Of a stretch of 64,000 nt of DNA, positions 16,864 to 26,181 are shown piece after piece. The DNA is from Mycobacterium scrofulaceum (GTDB taxonomy: Bacteria > Actinomycetota > Actinomycetes > Mycobacteriales > Mycobacteriaceae): contig NZ_MVIJ01000027.1 in the NCBI RefSeq assembly GCF_002086735.1, forward strand, positions 1 through 64,000, read 5' to 3'. Both the position numbers and the translations under genes were made by a program. The notes under the pieces were generated by a model. The model was not told the DNA's origin. It was given only the letters and a program-made list of their open reading frames with translations, and ran no database searches. Every line of letters begins with the position of its first letter. Positions within the stretch are counted from its first letter, which is position 1.

Positions 16864-18161
16864 TCCGGCGGGCCACGCTGCTGGACGGGACCGTCACCGA
16901 TATCCGGGTCGGTGAACGGATCGAGGAAATGGGTGATGGCCTGGTCGCCGAGCCCGGTGAGGGCGTGCTGTACGCGGGCGGGGGGACCGTGCTGCCCGGC
17001 CTGCACGACCACCACGTGCATGTGCGGTCGGCGGCCTCCGCGCTGGACTCGTTCTTCGTCGGGCCGCCCGGGGTCAGCACGGAAACCGAACTGACGCACC
17101 TGCTGTCGAATGCGACGCCGGGTCCCGACGGCTGGATCCGCGCCGTCGGCTATCACGAGTCGGTGGCCGGCGAGCTGGACCGGACCGCGCTGGACGCCAT
17201 GGTCCGCGGCGTCCCCGTGCGTATCCAGCACCGCAGCGGCGCGCTGTGGATCCTCAACTCCGAGGCGCTGGGCCGGGTGGGGCTCGCCGATCATCCCGAC
17301 GGGCGGCTGCGCAGCGCCGACCACGGTTGGTCGGACCTGCTGCAGCGGCGCGAAAGCGACCTGGCGGAGCTCAGCCGGCGGATCACCGCGACCGGCGTCA
17401 CCGGGGTCACCGACGCCACCCCCGACCTCGACGCCGACGCCATGGTGTCGCTGGTGGTGGCCCACCGGCGCGGCGAGTTCCGGCCGCGGCCGAGCTTCCT
17501 GTCCCCCGGCAAGAAGATCCTGCACGACGACCGCCTCGACCTGGACGGGCTCACGGACTGGATCGGCGGCCGGCACGGCGAGGGCCGGCCGGTGGCCGTG
17601 CACTGCGTGACCGCGGCCCAGCTCGTGGTCGCCATCGCGGCCCTGCGGGCGGCCGGCGGCCATCCGCAGGACCGCATCGAGCACGCCGCCGTCGTGCCCG
17701 ACGACAACCTGGCCGACCTGGCCGACCTCGGCGTCACGGTGGTGACCCAGCCCAATTTCGTCGCCGAGCGCGGCGATCACTACCTCGCCGACATCCCCGC
17801 CGACGAGCATCCTCAGCTGTGGCGGGTCGCCTCCCTGCTGAAAGCGGCCGTGCCGGTGGGGCTGTCCACCGACATGCCGTTCGGCCACGGCGACCCCTGG
17901 ACGGCGATGCGCGCCGCCGTCCACCGCACCACCCCCAGCGGCGCGGTCCTCAACGCGGACGAATGCGTCTCCGCCCGCGAGGCTTTGACGATGTTCCTGG
18001 GCCGGCCGGACCGGCCGGGCCAACCGCGCGGCGTGTCGGTCGGGGAACCCGCGGACCTCTGTGTGCTCAGCGAGCCGCCGGCGACGGCGCTGGCCGAGCT
18101 GGAGGCCGGCATGGTGGCGGCCACCGTCATCGGCGGTGAGCTGGTGTATTTCGCGATGTGA
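16857..18161 (+). CDS. YtcJ-like amidohydrolase
   Basis: This 434-residue metal-dependent hydrolase belongs to the amidohydrolase superfamily, YtcJ/ExoTase-like branch. Metal-binding landmarks are the first-strand HDHHVHV (about residues 50-56), VAVHCVT, RIEHAAVV and the final Asp in STDMPFGHGDPW, followed by the small beta domain that closes the family (VGEPADLCVL). The ATG overlaps the CoA-transferase stop by seven bases, so both are made from one message; together they may process an amide or lactam whose acid is then handled as a CoA thioester, but this is inference. It converges on lipW, with eight bases between stops. Confidence 0.9.
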   Translation: MLIRRATLLDGTVTDIRVGERIEEMGDGLVAEPGEGVLYAGGGTVLPGLHDHHVHVRSAASALDSFFVGPPGVSTETELTHLLSNATPGPDGWIRAVGYHESVAGELDRTALDAMVRGVPVRIQHRSGALWILNSEALGRVGLADHPDGRLRSADHGWSDLLQRRESDLAELSRRITATGVTGVTDATPDLDADAMVSLVVAHRRGEFRPRPSFLSPGKKILHDDRLDLDGLTDWIGGRHGEGRPVAVHCVTAAQLVVAIAALRAAGGHPQDRIEHAAVVPDDNLADLADLGVTVVTQPNFVAERGDHYLADIPADEHPQLWRVASLLKAAVPVGLSTDMPFGHGDPWTAMRAAVHRTTPSGAVLNADECVSAREALTMFLGRPDRPGQPRGVSVGEPADLCVLSEPPATALAELEAGMVAATVIGGELVYFAM

Positions 18162-18168
18162 CCCGCGG

Positions 18169-19068
18169 TCAGGCCGACGCGGCCAGGGCGGCCCGCAGAA
18201 TATCGCACTGGCTGTCGAAGAACCGTTGCGAGACTTGAGCTTTGGGGGCGATGAGGTCGAAGCCGTGGAAGGCGCCCGGCACGGTCTCCACCTGGCACGG
18301 CACCCCGGCCGCCGTCAGCCGCTCGGCGTAGGCCAGGTCCTCGTCGTGGAACAGGTCGTGCGTGCCCACCCCGATCCAGGCCGGCGGCAGCCCGCCGAGG
18401 TCGTCGCGCCGGCCGGGCACGGCGACCCGCGGGTCGGCGTCGCCGAGGTACGCCGCCCAGCCGAACCGGTTGCTGCGGTTGTCCCACAGCCGGTAGTTCG
18501 CGTTGCGGGCGGTGGCCGAACTGCGGTCGTCCAGCATGGGATAGGTCAGCAACTGGAACGCGGGGCTCACCTCGGCGCGGTCGCGGGCCAGCAGGGCCAG
18601 GGCCGCCGCCAGCCCGCCGCCCGCGCTCGCGCCGCCGATCGCCACCCGGTAGCGGTCCACGGACGGCAGGCCGGCCAGCCAGGTCAACGCCGAATAGCAG
18701 TCTTCCAACGGCACCGGATACGGATGTTCGGGCGCCAGGCGGTATTCCACCGACGCGACGGTGATCCCCAGCCGGCGGCTGAACCCGCTGCAGAGCCGGT
18801 CGTCCTGTTCGGCGGTGCCGATCACGTACCCGCCGCCGTGGATCCACAGCAGCGCGCCGGTCGGTTCGGTGACGCCCGCCGGCCGGAACAGCCGAACGCC
18901 TGCCCCGGAACCCAGCGTGATCACCTCGACGTCGCGGACGGGCCTGCCCAGGCGCCCCCGCAGCGCGATCCCCGCCCGCATGATCGGCAGGGTCCGGGGA
19001 CCGACCAGCCGGCGCGGCGCGAACCGGGCGATCCGTTGCAGGTCAGGGTGAACGTCGGTGTTCGGCAC
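18169..19068 (-). CDS. lipW: Esterase/lipase LipW
   Basis: LipW is a hormone-sensitive-lipase-type alpha/beta hydrolase. The oxyanion motif LLWIHGGGYVIG and nucleophile motif IGGASAGGGLA are clear, and the acid and base fall in the C-terminal GTHDLFHDEDLAYAERL and PGAFHGFD segments. At 299 residues it equals the M. tuberculosis Rv0217c size. No signal peptide is evident, so it is probably cytosolic and may hydrolyse short to medium acyl esters. It is transcribed towards the amidohydrolase gene and diverges from an alpha/beta hydrolase gene. Confidence 0.93.
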   Translation of the reverse strand: MPNTDVHPDLQRIARFAPRRLVGPRTLPIMRAGIALRGRLGRPVRDVEVITLGSGAGVRLFRPAGVTEPTGALLWIHGGGYVIGTAEQDDRLCSGFSRRLGITVASVEYRLAPEHPYPVPLEDCYSALTWLAGLPSVDRYRVAIGGASAGGGLAAALALLARDRAEVSPAFQLLTYPMLDDRSSATARNANYRLWDNRSNRFGWAAYLGDADPRVAVPGRRDDLGGLPPAWIGVGTHDLFHDEDLAYAERLTAAGVPCQVETVPGAFHGFDLIAPKAQVSQRFFDSQCDILRAALAASA

Positions 19069-19157
19069 CGCATCAGTATCACCGACGCCGAAAACCCGGG
19101 GGCCTGGTATCAGTGATAGGCGGCGGCACAGACATCCGAAGACTTCGGGGAGGCAAC

Positions 19158-20006
19158 GTGAGCGGAAACGCCCCTCGGCTCGAGCCGGGGTTCGTCGACA
19201 CCGTGCTCGGCAAGATCCGCGTGCAGGTCAGCCCCGGCACCGGCGCGCCGGTGCTGATGTGGCCCAGCCTGCTGATGACCGGCGACCTGTGGGCGGGCCA
19301 GGCCGCGCAGTTCGGGGAGCGCCACCGCCTGGTGCTGATCGATCCGCCCGGCCACGGCGGCAGCGAGCCGCTCCGGTCGGCCTTCACGTTCGGCGACTGC
19401 GCCCGCTGCGTCGTCGACCTGCTGAACGGGCTGGGCATCGACAAGGCCCACTTCGTCGGCAATTCGTGGGGCGGCATGATCGGCGCGACGTTCGCGGCGC
19501 GGTATCCCGACCGACTCGACCGCGCTGTCCTGATGAATTGCACCGCATCGAAAGCCGGCCGCGCCCAGAAGGCCAAGTACGCGGCCATGTTGCGGGTCGC
19601 GGCGCTGCTGGGCGGGATTCGGCCGCCGCTGACGCGGTCGGCGTTGCGCGCCTTCCTCGGCCCGACGACGCTGCGCCGGAGGCCCGATGTGGTCGACGCC
19701 GTGCGCGCGAACCTGCGGGCGGTCGACATCGATTCGGTCCGCTGGGCGGTGCGCAGCGTCGTGCCCGCCCGCCCGGATCAGCACGCCCTGCTGCGAACCA
19801 TCGCCGCCCCGGTCCTGGTGGTCGCCGGCGCCGAGGACGCCACCTTCCCCGTGGCCGAGACCCGGGCCATGGCGGAGTCGATCCCTGGCGCGTCCTTCAG
19901 CGTCCTCGACGGGATCGCGCACCTCGCGGCCCTGGAAGACCCCGCCCGGGTGAACGACCTGCTGGACTCCTTCCTGTTCGGCCCGACGGTCGCGGACGGC
20001 GAATGA
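19158..20006 (+). CDS. Alpha/beta-hydrolase
   Basis: A 282-residue alpha/beta-hydrolase of the HPD/BphD-like group. The catalytic triad can be placed at Ser in VGNSWGGMIGA, Asp in VVAGAEDATFP and His in LDGIAHLAALE; the oxyanion neighbourhood is IDPPGHGGSEP. I chose GTG 19158 because GGGGAGG precedes it at the right distance; the frame is open 15 codons further up. The substrate is unknown. It takes the place of the M. tuberculosis Rv0218/Rv0219 genes between lipW and lipC. Confidence 0.88.
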   Translation: MSGNAPRLEPGFVDTVLGKIRVQVSPGTGAPVLMWPSLLMTGDLWAGQAAQFGERHRLVLIDPPGHGGSEPLRSAFTFGDCARCVVDLLNGLGIDKAHFVGNSWGGMIGATFAARYPDRLDRAVLMNCTASKAGRAQKAKYAAMLRVAALLGGIRPPLTRSALRAFLGPTTLRRRPDVVDAVRANLRAVDIDSVRWAVRSVVPARPDQHALLRTIAAPVLVVAGAEDATFPVAETRAMAESIPGASFSVLDGIAHLAALEDPARVNDLLDSFLFGPTVADGE

Positions 20007-20042
20007 ACCGATTCGCTCCCGGGCGCGTACCCCAAGGGCGGT

Positions 20043-20069
20043 GGATTAGCCGAGCGAAGATCGGGGTAT
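20043..20069 (+). promoter_or_regulatory. Possible SigF-type promoter before methyltransferase gene
   Basis: GGATT at 20043-20047 and GGGTAT at 20064-20069 are separated by 16 bases. GGGTAT matches the mycobacterial SigF -10 element; the -35 differs from GGTTT at one base. It would drive the methyltransferase gene with a leader of about 115 bases. The call is tentative. Confidence 0.3.
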
Positions 20070-20191
20070 CGGTGGAATGCTGGCGAGCGCGGCACGCGTC
20101 GGCGTGCCGGCTGTTGCTGGTTCGTCGTCGCAACGTCCCTCACCGGGACCGAGCGTGGACCGCCCGGTCGGGCAGGACGCGAGGGACGTGA

Positions 20192-20860
20192 ATGCTGGGG
20201 CACCTTTACGATCGCGCGCTGGGCGGCGAGCGATGTTGGATCCGGCACGACGACGGCGAACTGCGGCCGCTGCCCGCGCACCGCTGGTTAGGCGCGCGAT
20301 GTCCCGACGACCCTTGTCCCGGTGATGGATCCGGCGACGCGTTCGACGAAGACTTCGACGAAGCCGTCACCCAGATGTGCACCGGCCCGACGATCGAATT
20401 GGGTTGCGGCCCTGGCAGATTGGTCGCGCGGCTGATTCAGCGCGGGGTACCGGCCCTCGGCATCGACCGCTCGGTGACCGCGATCCGGTTGGCGGGACGC
20501 GGCGGCGCGCCGGTCCTGCTCGGCGACGTGTTCGACCCGCTGCCCGCGATGGGCCTGTGGCAGACGGTATTGCTGGTCGACGGCAACGTCGGCCTCGGCG
20601 GAGACCCGTGCCGCATCCTGGGGCGCGCCGCCGAGCTGCTGGCGCGCGGCGGCCGGTGCGTGGCCGAGTTCGACGCCGAGAACATCGGCATCCGGTCCCG
20701 CTGGGTCCGGCTGGAGTCCGCGTGCGAGGTCGGGCCCTGGTTCCGCTGGGCGTCGGTCGGGGTCGACAGCGCCGCCGCCCTGGCCGCGCAGGTCGGTCTG
20801 ACGCTGACCGGTGTGCGGCTGATCGGCGACCGGGTGATCGCGTGCCTGGCGGCCATGTGA
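20192..20860 (+). CDS. SAM-dependent methyltransferase
   Basis: A 222-residue class I methyltransferase. Motif I reads IELGCGPGRL (about residues 68-77), followed by ALGIDRS where the ribose-binding acid is Asp, LLGDVFDPLP, and a post-motif VLLVDGNVGLGGDP. A GAGGGA box precedes the ATG. From memory, related methyltransferases often accompany an Rv0218-like molybdopterin oxidoreductase and a DUF2064 glycosyltransferase; those partners are absent here, so this could be the survivor of a reduced cluster. That history is inference. The substrate is unknown. Confidence 0.85.
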   Translation: MLGHLYDRALGGERCWIRHDDGELRPLPAHRWLGARCPDDPCPGDGSGDAFDEDFDEAVTQMCTGPTIELGCGPGRLVARLIQRGVPALGIDRSVTAIRLAGRGGAPVLLGDVFDPLPAMGLWQTVLLVDGNVGLGGDPCRILGRAAELLARGGRCVAEFDAENIGIRSRWVRLESACEVGPWFRWASVGVDSAAALAAQVGLTLTGVRLIGDRVIACLAAM

Positions 20861-21048
20861 GCGTGTCGCTCCCCGGCCGCCACCGCACCGACAGCAAACT
20901 ACGCAAACGCTCGGCCGAGCGCGAATGCCTTCGAGGCAATCACCCGCCGGATGTCTTTTCGGCGTCGGGCGTTGCGTCGACGCAAACGTCAGTTTCGGAC
21001 CCGGGGCCGGGGGTACGCTGCCCTCACACGACGGCAAGGAGGCCGACT

Positions 21049-22227
21049 ATGACATCGTGCGCGAAGTGGTTGCTGCGGGCGCGTCCCGGCGACTACGCGC
21101 TGGCCTTGAGCGTCGCGGGTGCTTCCCTGCCGGTGGTCGGCAAGCACCTCGAACCGCTGGGCGGCCTCACCGCGATGGGCATATGGGGCGCCCGGCACGC
21201 CCCCGACTTCCTCTCCGGGATGACCAAGCCGCGGCAGCCGAAGGACGGCGCCGAACCGCCCCAGGAGCGGGTGAGCGCGCGTGACGTGTCCGTCGCGGCC
21301 CTGCGGGGAATCGTGTCGGCCGCCGACCTCGAACTGGACTGGCCCGCGGCGCTACGGACGCCGCCGATCTGGGACGCGATGCGTCAGCGCCGCTACCTCC
21401 ACCGCCGCGCGGTCCACTACGGGGACCACCCCGCCCAGGTGCTCGACGTGTGGCGCCGCAAGGACCTGCCCGCGCACCCCGCCCCGGTGCTGATCTTCGT
21501 TCCGGGCGGCGCCTGGGTGCATGGCAAGGCCATGGGTCAGGGCTCCGCGCTGATGTCCCGGCTGGCCGAACAGGGTTGGGTCTGCCTGGCGATCGACTAC
21601 CGCGTCGCCCCGCACCACCGGTGGCCGCGGCACATCATCGACGTCAAGACCGCCATCGCGTGGGCGCGCGCCAACGTCGACAAGTTCGGCGGCGACCGCG
21701 ATTTCGTCGCCGTCGCGGGCTGTTCGGCCGGCGGCCACCTGTCCGCGCTGGCAGGCCTGACCCCCGACGACCCGCAGTACCGCGCGAAGCTGCCCGAAGG
21801 CGCCAACACGTCGGTGGACGCGGTGGTCGGCATCTACGGTCGCTACGACTGGGAGGACCGGTCCACACCCGAGCGGGACCGGTTCGTCGACTTTTTGGAG
21901 CGGGTGGTGGTCAAGCGCCGGATCGCCCGTCACCCCGAGGTGTTCCGGGACGCGTCGCCGATGGCCCGGGTGCACCGAAATGCGCCGCCGTTCTTGGTGA
22001 TTCACGGGAGCAAGGACAGCGTGATCCCCGTCGAGCAGGCGCGCAGCTTCGTCGACCGGATGCGGGCCGTCTCGCATTCGATGGTCGGCTACCTGGAGCT
22101 GCCCGGTGCGGGCCATGGATACGACCTCGTGGACGGGGAGCGGGCCGGCGCGGCGGCGCACGCGACTTCGCTATTCCTCAACCAGGTTTATCGCACCAAG
22201 ACAAACGCGGCCAAAGAGGTGATCTGA
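21049..22227 (+). CDS. lipC: Esterase LipC
   Basis: LipC is a cell-envelope-associated carboxylesterase in M. tuberculosis (Rv0220). The nucleophile motif VAGCSAGGHLSA places Ser at residue 226; the oxyanion loop is VPGGAWVHG, and the acid and base are in VIHGSKDSVIP and PGAGHGYDLVDG. The ATG at 21049 has AAGGAGG six bases upstream and gives 392 residues; the frame is open far upstream, but that region overlaps the methyltransferase gene and is not coding. The N terminus has moderately hydrophobic stretches but no classical signal peptide. Downstream at 44 bases lies the acyltransferase gene, likely the same operon. Confidence 0.93.
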   Translation: MTSCAKWLLRARPGDYALALSVAGASLPVVGKHLEPLGGLTAMGIWGARHAPDFLSGMTKPRQPKDGAEPPQERVSARDVSVAALRGIVSAADLELDWPAALRTPPIWDAMRQRRYLHRRAVHYGDHPAQVLDVWRRKDLPAHPAPVLIFVPGGAWVHGKAMGQGSALMSRLAEQGWVCLAIDYRVAPHHRWPRHIIDVKTAIAWARANVDKFGGDRDFVAVAGCSAGGHLSALAGLTPDDPQYRAKLPEGANTSVDAVVGIYGRYDWEDRSTPERDRFVDFLERVVVKRRIARHPEVFRDASPMARVHRNAPPFLVIHGSKDSVIPVEQARSFVDRMRAVSHSMVGYLELPGAGHGYDLVDGERAGAAAHATSLFLNQVYRTKTNAAKEVI

Positions 22228-22271
22228 ACTGCTGCTGCTGAGTATGGTCCCTCTATGGGCAAGGGGCAGCG

Positions 22272-23681
22272 GTGAAAAGGCTCAGCGGGTGGGATGCGGT
22301 CCTGCTGTACAGCGAGACGCCGAACGTGCACATGCACACCATCAAAGCCGCTGTGATCGAACTCGATTCCGATCGGCGTGACTTCGGCATCGAGGCGTTC
22401 CGCGAAGTCATCCGCGGCCGCTTGGGCAAGCTGGAGCCGTTCTGCTACCAGTTGGTCGAAATCCCGTTCAAGCTCCACCATCCGATGTGGCGGGAGCACT
22501 GCGAGGTCGACCTGGAGTACCACATCCGGCCCTGGCGGCTGCCCGCCCCCGGCGGGCGGCGGGAGCTGGACGAGGCCATCGGCCGCATCGCCAGCACCCC
22601 GCTGGATCGCGGCCGCCCGCTGTGGGAGATGTACTTCGTCGAGGGCCTGGCGAACAACCGGATCGCGGTGGTCGGCAAGATTCACCACGCGCTCGCCGAC
22701 GGCGTCGCCTCGGCCAACCTGATGGCCCGCGGGATGGACCTGCAGCCCGGGCCGGAGGGCGGGCCGTACGTTTCGGATCCGGCGCCCACCACGCGCCAGC
22801 TGATGAGTTCGGCCTTCGCAGACCACCTGCGCCACGTCGGGCGCATCCCACACACGATCCGCTACACGGCCGAGGGCCTGCGCCGGGTGCGGCGCAGCTC
22901 GCGCAAGCTGTCCCCGGAGCTGAGCCGGCCGTTCGAACCGCCGGCGAGCTTCATCAACCACAAGATCACCCCCGAGCGCCGGTTCGCCACGGCCACCCTG
23001 GCGCTGGCCGACGTCAAGGAGACCGGCAAGCGGCTGGGCGCGACGATCAACGACATGGTGCTCGCCATGTCGGCCGGCGCGCTGCGAACCTTGCTGCTCC
23101 GCTACGACGGCCAGGCCGAACCCCTGCTGGCGTCGGTGCCGATGAGCTTCGACTTCTCGCCCGAGCGGATCTCCGGCAACCGGTTCACCGGGGTGCTGGT
23201 GGGCCTGCCGACCGATTCCGACGACCCGCTGGAGCGGGTGCGCTGCAGCCACGAGAACGCCATCGCCGCCAAGGAAGGCAACCAGCTGATGGGGCCGGAG
23301 CTGGTCAGCCGCTGGGCGGCCTACATGCCGCCCGCGCCCACCCAGGCCTTTTTCCGGTGGGCGTCCGGCCGCGACGGCGACAACAAGATCCTCAACCTGA
23401 ACATCTCCAACGTGCCCGGTCCGCGCGAACGCGGCCGGGTGGGCGGGGCGCTGGTCACCGAGATCTACTCGGTGGGCCCGCTGACCGCGGGCAGCGGCCT
23501 CAACATCACCGTGTGGAGTTACGTCGACCAGCTCAATATCTCGGTGCTGTCCGACGGCGCCACGCTCAAGGACCCGCACGAGGTGACCGAGGCGATGGTC
23601 GCCGACTTCGTCGAAATACGCAGGGCGGCAGGGCTTTCTGAGGAACTCACGGTCGTCGAAGCGGCGATGGCGCCGGCCTGA
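22272..23681 (+). CDS. Wax ester synthase/diacylglycerol acyltransferase (WS/DGAT), Rv0221-type
   Basis: This 469-residue protein is the size of M. tuberculosis Rv0221, one of the Tgs family that esterifies diacylglycerol or fatty alcohols with acyl-CoA for storage lipid. The active-site HHxxxDG motif is intact as KIHHALADGVAS (His138, His139, Asp143). The PLW motif (RPLWEMYFVEG) and the C-terminal NISNVPGPRE motif of the family are also present. The GTG at 22272 follows AAGGGG. Together with lipC upstream and echA1 downstream it forms a lipid-handling group on the plus strand. Confidence 0.94.
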   Translation: MKRLSGWDAVLLYSETPNVHMHTIKAAVIELDSDRRDFGIEAFREVIRGRLGKLEPFCYQLVEIPFKLHHPMWREHCEVDLEYHIRPWRLPAPGGRRELDEAIGRIASTPLDRGRPLWEMYFVEGLANNRIAVVGKIHHALADGVASANLMARGMDLQPGPEGGPYVSDPAPTTRQLMSSAFADHLRHVGRIPHTIRYTAEGLRRVRRSSRKLSPELSRPFEPPASFINHKITPERRFATATLALADVKETGKRLGATINDMVLAMSAGALRTLLLRYDGQAEPLLASVPMSFDFSPERISGNRFTGVLVGLPTDSDDPLERVRCSHENAIAAKEGNQLMGPELVSRWAAYMPPAPTQAFFRWASGRDGDNKILNLNISNVPGPRERGRVGGALVTEIYSVGPLTAGSGLNITVWSYVDQLNISVLSDGATLKDPHEVTEAMVADFVEIRRAAGLSEELTVVEAAMAPA

Positions 23682-23789
23682 GGGCCGTCGGTGGAAACGC
23701 GACTCTCGACTGGTGCCAACGTCATTTCCGCCGGCCGCTAGCATCTTCTGCGACAGCAGCCACCCCTAACCGAAGGAGCTGTGCGGCAC

Positions 23790-24566
23790 GTGAGCGACGA
23801 AGCCAACGAACCCGAAGTCCTGGTCGAACAGCGGGATCGGATCCTGATCATCACGATCAACCGGCCGAAGGCCAAGAACGCGGTCAACGCTGCCGTGGCC
23901 AACGGCCTGGCCGAGGCGGTCGACCGGCTCGACGGCGACCCGGGCCTCTCGGTGGGCATCCTGACCGGCGCCGGCGGATCGTTCTGCGCGGGCATGGACC
24001 TCAAGGCCTTCGCCCGGGGCGAACTGCCCATCGTCGAGGGCCGCGGCATGGGCTTCACCGAGCGTCCGCCCGTCAAGCCGCTCATCGCCGCGGTCGAGGG
24101 CTACGCCCTGGCCGGCGGCACCGAGCTGGCGCTGGCCACCGACCTGATCGTGGCGTCCAGGGAGTCCGCCTTCGGCATCCCCGAGGTCAAGCGGGGGCTG
24201 GTCGCCGGCGGCGGCGGGCTGCTGCGGCTGCCGCAGCGCATCCCGCCGGCCATCGCGATGGAACTCGCGCTCACCGGCGACAACCTGCCCGCCGAGCGCG
24301 CCCACAGGCTGGGGCTGGTCAACGTGCTGGCCGAACCAGGCAGGGCGCTCGAGGAGGCGATCGCGCTGGCCGAGAAGATCGCCGCCAACGGGCCGCTCGC
24401 GGTGGCCGCCACCAAGCGGATCATCGTCGAGTCGCGCGGTTGGAGTCCCGAGAATATGTTCGCCGAGCAGAACAAGCTCCTGGCCCCGGTGTTCGCCTCC
24501 AACGACGCCAAGGAGGGCGCGATCGCCTTCGCCGAGAAGCGTCCGCCGCGCTGGACGGGCAGCTGA
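23790..24566 (+). CDS. echA1: Enoyl-CoA hydratase EchA1
   Basis: EchA1 is a crotonase-family enoyl-CoA hydratase. The oxyanion segment GGSFCAGMDLKAF, catalytic Glu in GYALAGGTELALA and second Glu in FGIPEVKRGLVAGGGG are visible. I use GTG 23790 (MSDEANEPEVLVEQ), 258 residues, by analogy to the M. tuberculosis Rv0222 N terminus; a GTG nine bases upstream (23781) is also in frame but lies only two bases from the AAGGAG box at 23773-23778. It probably acts in fatty acid breakdown; the exact chain preference cannot be told. Confidence 0.92.
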   Translation: MSDEANEPEVLVEQRDRILIITINRPKAKNAVNAAVANGLAEAVDRLDGDPGLSVGILTGAGGSFCAGMDLKAFARGELPIVEGRGMGFTERPPVKPLIAAVEGYALAGGTELALATDLIVASRESAFGIPEVKRGLVAGGGGLLRLPQRIPPAIAMELALTGDNLPAERAHRLGLVNVLAEPGRALEEAIALAEKIAANGPLAVAATKRIIVESRGWSPENMFAEQNKLLAPVFASNDAKEGAIAFAEKRPPRWTGS

Positions 24567-24669
24567 GCCACCGGCCCGCTCCGCGCCGGTGCCGGGTGAT
24601 CTAAGCTACAGTCGAACATGACACTTTTGGCCAGCTGTGTAACGTCTTGATACCGGAGAAAGTGCACGC

Positions 24670-26181
24670 GTGAGTATTTCGTTGCTGCTGGAGATGGCCG
24701 CGTCGAGCAATCCCGACCGCACGGCCGTCGTTTCCCAGGGGTCCACCGGGGCCCTGCGGCTGACGACGCAGCAGCTCAGCGATCTCGCCGACGGCGGCGC
24801 CGCGGTGATCGCCGGGTCGAACGCGAAACACGTGGCCTACGTGGGTACCGGCGGCGCGCCGCTGCCGGTGCTGATCTTCGCGGCCGCCCGCGCCGGGGTG
24901 GCCTTCACCCCGATCAACTACCGGCTGTCCGCCGACGCCATTCAGGCGCTCGTCGAACGCCTGCCCGAGCCCATGGTGATCGTCGACGAGCGCTACCGCG
25001 ACACGGTCGGCGAGGCCTCCGGCCGGATGCTGACCACCGACGAATTCCTGACCGCCGCGCAAGGCGGGGCGGCCGACTTCGAACCGGCGTTCCCCGACCC
25101 GGAGTCGGTCGCGATCGTGCTGTTCACCTCCGGAACCACGTCGCAGCCCAAGGCCGTCGAGCTGTCGCACAACAACCTGACCAGTTACGTCACCGGCACG
25201 GTGGAATTCGAGTCGGCCACCGACAGCGACGCCGCGCTGATCTGCGTGCCGCCCTATCACATCGCGGGCGTGGGCGCCGCCCTGTCCAACCTGTACGCCG
25301 GCCGCAAGATGGTGTACCTGCCGAATTTCGATGCGCAGGAATGGATTCGGTTGATCAACGCCGAAAGCGTGACCACCGCGACCGTCGTGCCCACCATGCT
25401 GGACCGCATCGTCGACGCGCTGGAGACCGGCGGTCACCAGCTGCCGTCGCTGCGCAACCTCGCCTACGGCGGCTCCAAGGTGGGGCTGCCGCTGGTGCGC
25501 CGGGCCCTCGAGCTGCTGCCGCACGTGGGCTTCGTCAACGCCTACGGCCTGACCGAGACGAGCTCGACCATCGCGGTGCTGACCCCGGACGACCACCGGG
25601 CGGCGCACGGCGCCTCGGAGCCCCCGGTCGCCAGGCGGCTGGCGTCGGTGGGGCGTCCGGTACCCGGTATCGAGATCGAGATTCGCGACGGGGACGGCAA
25701 CGTGCTCGGGCCCGGCGAGACGGGGGAGCTGTTCGTCCGCGGCGAGCAGGTCTCCGGGCGCTACACCGGGATCGGTTCGGTGCTCGACGAAAACGGGTGG
25801 TTCCCAACCAAAGACATCGCCATGCTGGACGAGGACGGCTACCTGTTCATCGGCGGCCGCAGCGACGACACCATCATCCGCGGCGGCGAGAACATCGCGC
25901 CCGCCGAGCTCGAAGAGGTGTTGGTCGAGCACCCGCACGTGCGCGACGTCGCCGTAGTCGGCGTCGAGGACCCGCAGTGGGGGCAGGCCATCGTCGCGGT
26001 GGTGGTGCCCCACCTTGGGGCGGAACCGGATCCCGAGGAACTGCGCGAGCACGTCCGGAAAAGCCTGCGCGGGTCGCGAACCCCCGACCGAGTAGTCTTT
26101 CGCGACGAGTTGCCCACGACCCCCACCGGCAAGGTTCTTCGCCGGGAGATCATCGAGATGCTAGAAGGGCTACGTGCATGA
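24670..26181 (+). CDS. Acyl-CoA synthetase (class I adenylate-forming)
   Basis: The 503-residue protein has the AMP-binding core IVLFTSGTTSQPKAVELSH (about residues 152-170), NAYGLTETSS, the hinge Asp region FIGGRSDDTIIRGGENIAP and the catalytic Lys in PTGKVLRREI, so an active CoA ligase is expected. A GGAGA box precedes the GTG. M. tuberculosis has no such gene between echA1 and Rv0223c, so it is extra content in this lineage. The stop overlaps the start of the next small gene (ATGA), showing coupling. The substrate is unknown; benzoate-like or medium-chain acids are both possible. Confidence 0.92.
   Translation: MSISLLLEMAASSNPDRTAVVSQGSTGALRLTTQQLSDLADGGAAVIAGSNAKHVAYVGTGGAPLPVLIFAAARAGVAFTPINYRLSADAIQALVERLPEPMVIVDERYRDTVGEASGRMLTTDEFLTAAQGGAADFEPAFPDPESVAIVLFTSGTTSQPKAVELSHNNLTSYVTGTVEFESATDSDAALICVPPYHIAGVGAALSNLYAGRKMVYLPNFDAQEWIRLINAESVTTATVVPTMLDRIVDALETGGHQLPSLRNLAYGGSKVGLPLVRRALELLPHVGFVNAYGLTETSSTIAVLTPDDHRAAHGASEPPVARRLASVGRPVPGIEIEIRDGDGNVLGPGETGELFVRGEQVSGRYTGIGSVLDENGWFPTKDIAMLDEDGYLFIGGRSDDTIIRGGENIAPAELEEVLVEHPHVRDVAVVGVEDPQWGQAIVAVVVPHLGAEPDPEELREHVRKSLRGSRTPDRVVFRDELPTTPTGKVLRREIIEMLEGLRA

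Noticed and set aside
20007..20191. Possible RNA gene between the alpha/beta hydrolase and methyltransferase genes
   Set aside because: No stable RNA fold or terminator is evident; only a possible SigF-like promoter is noted.
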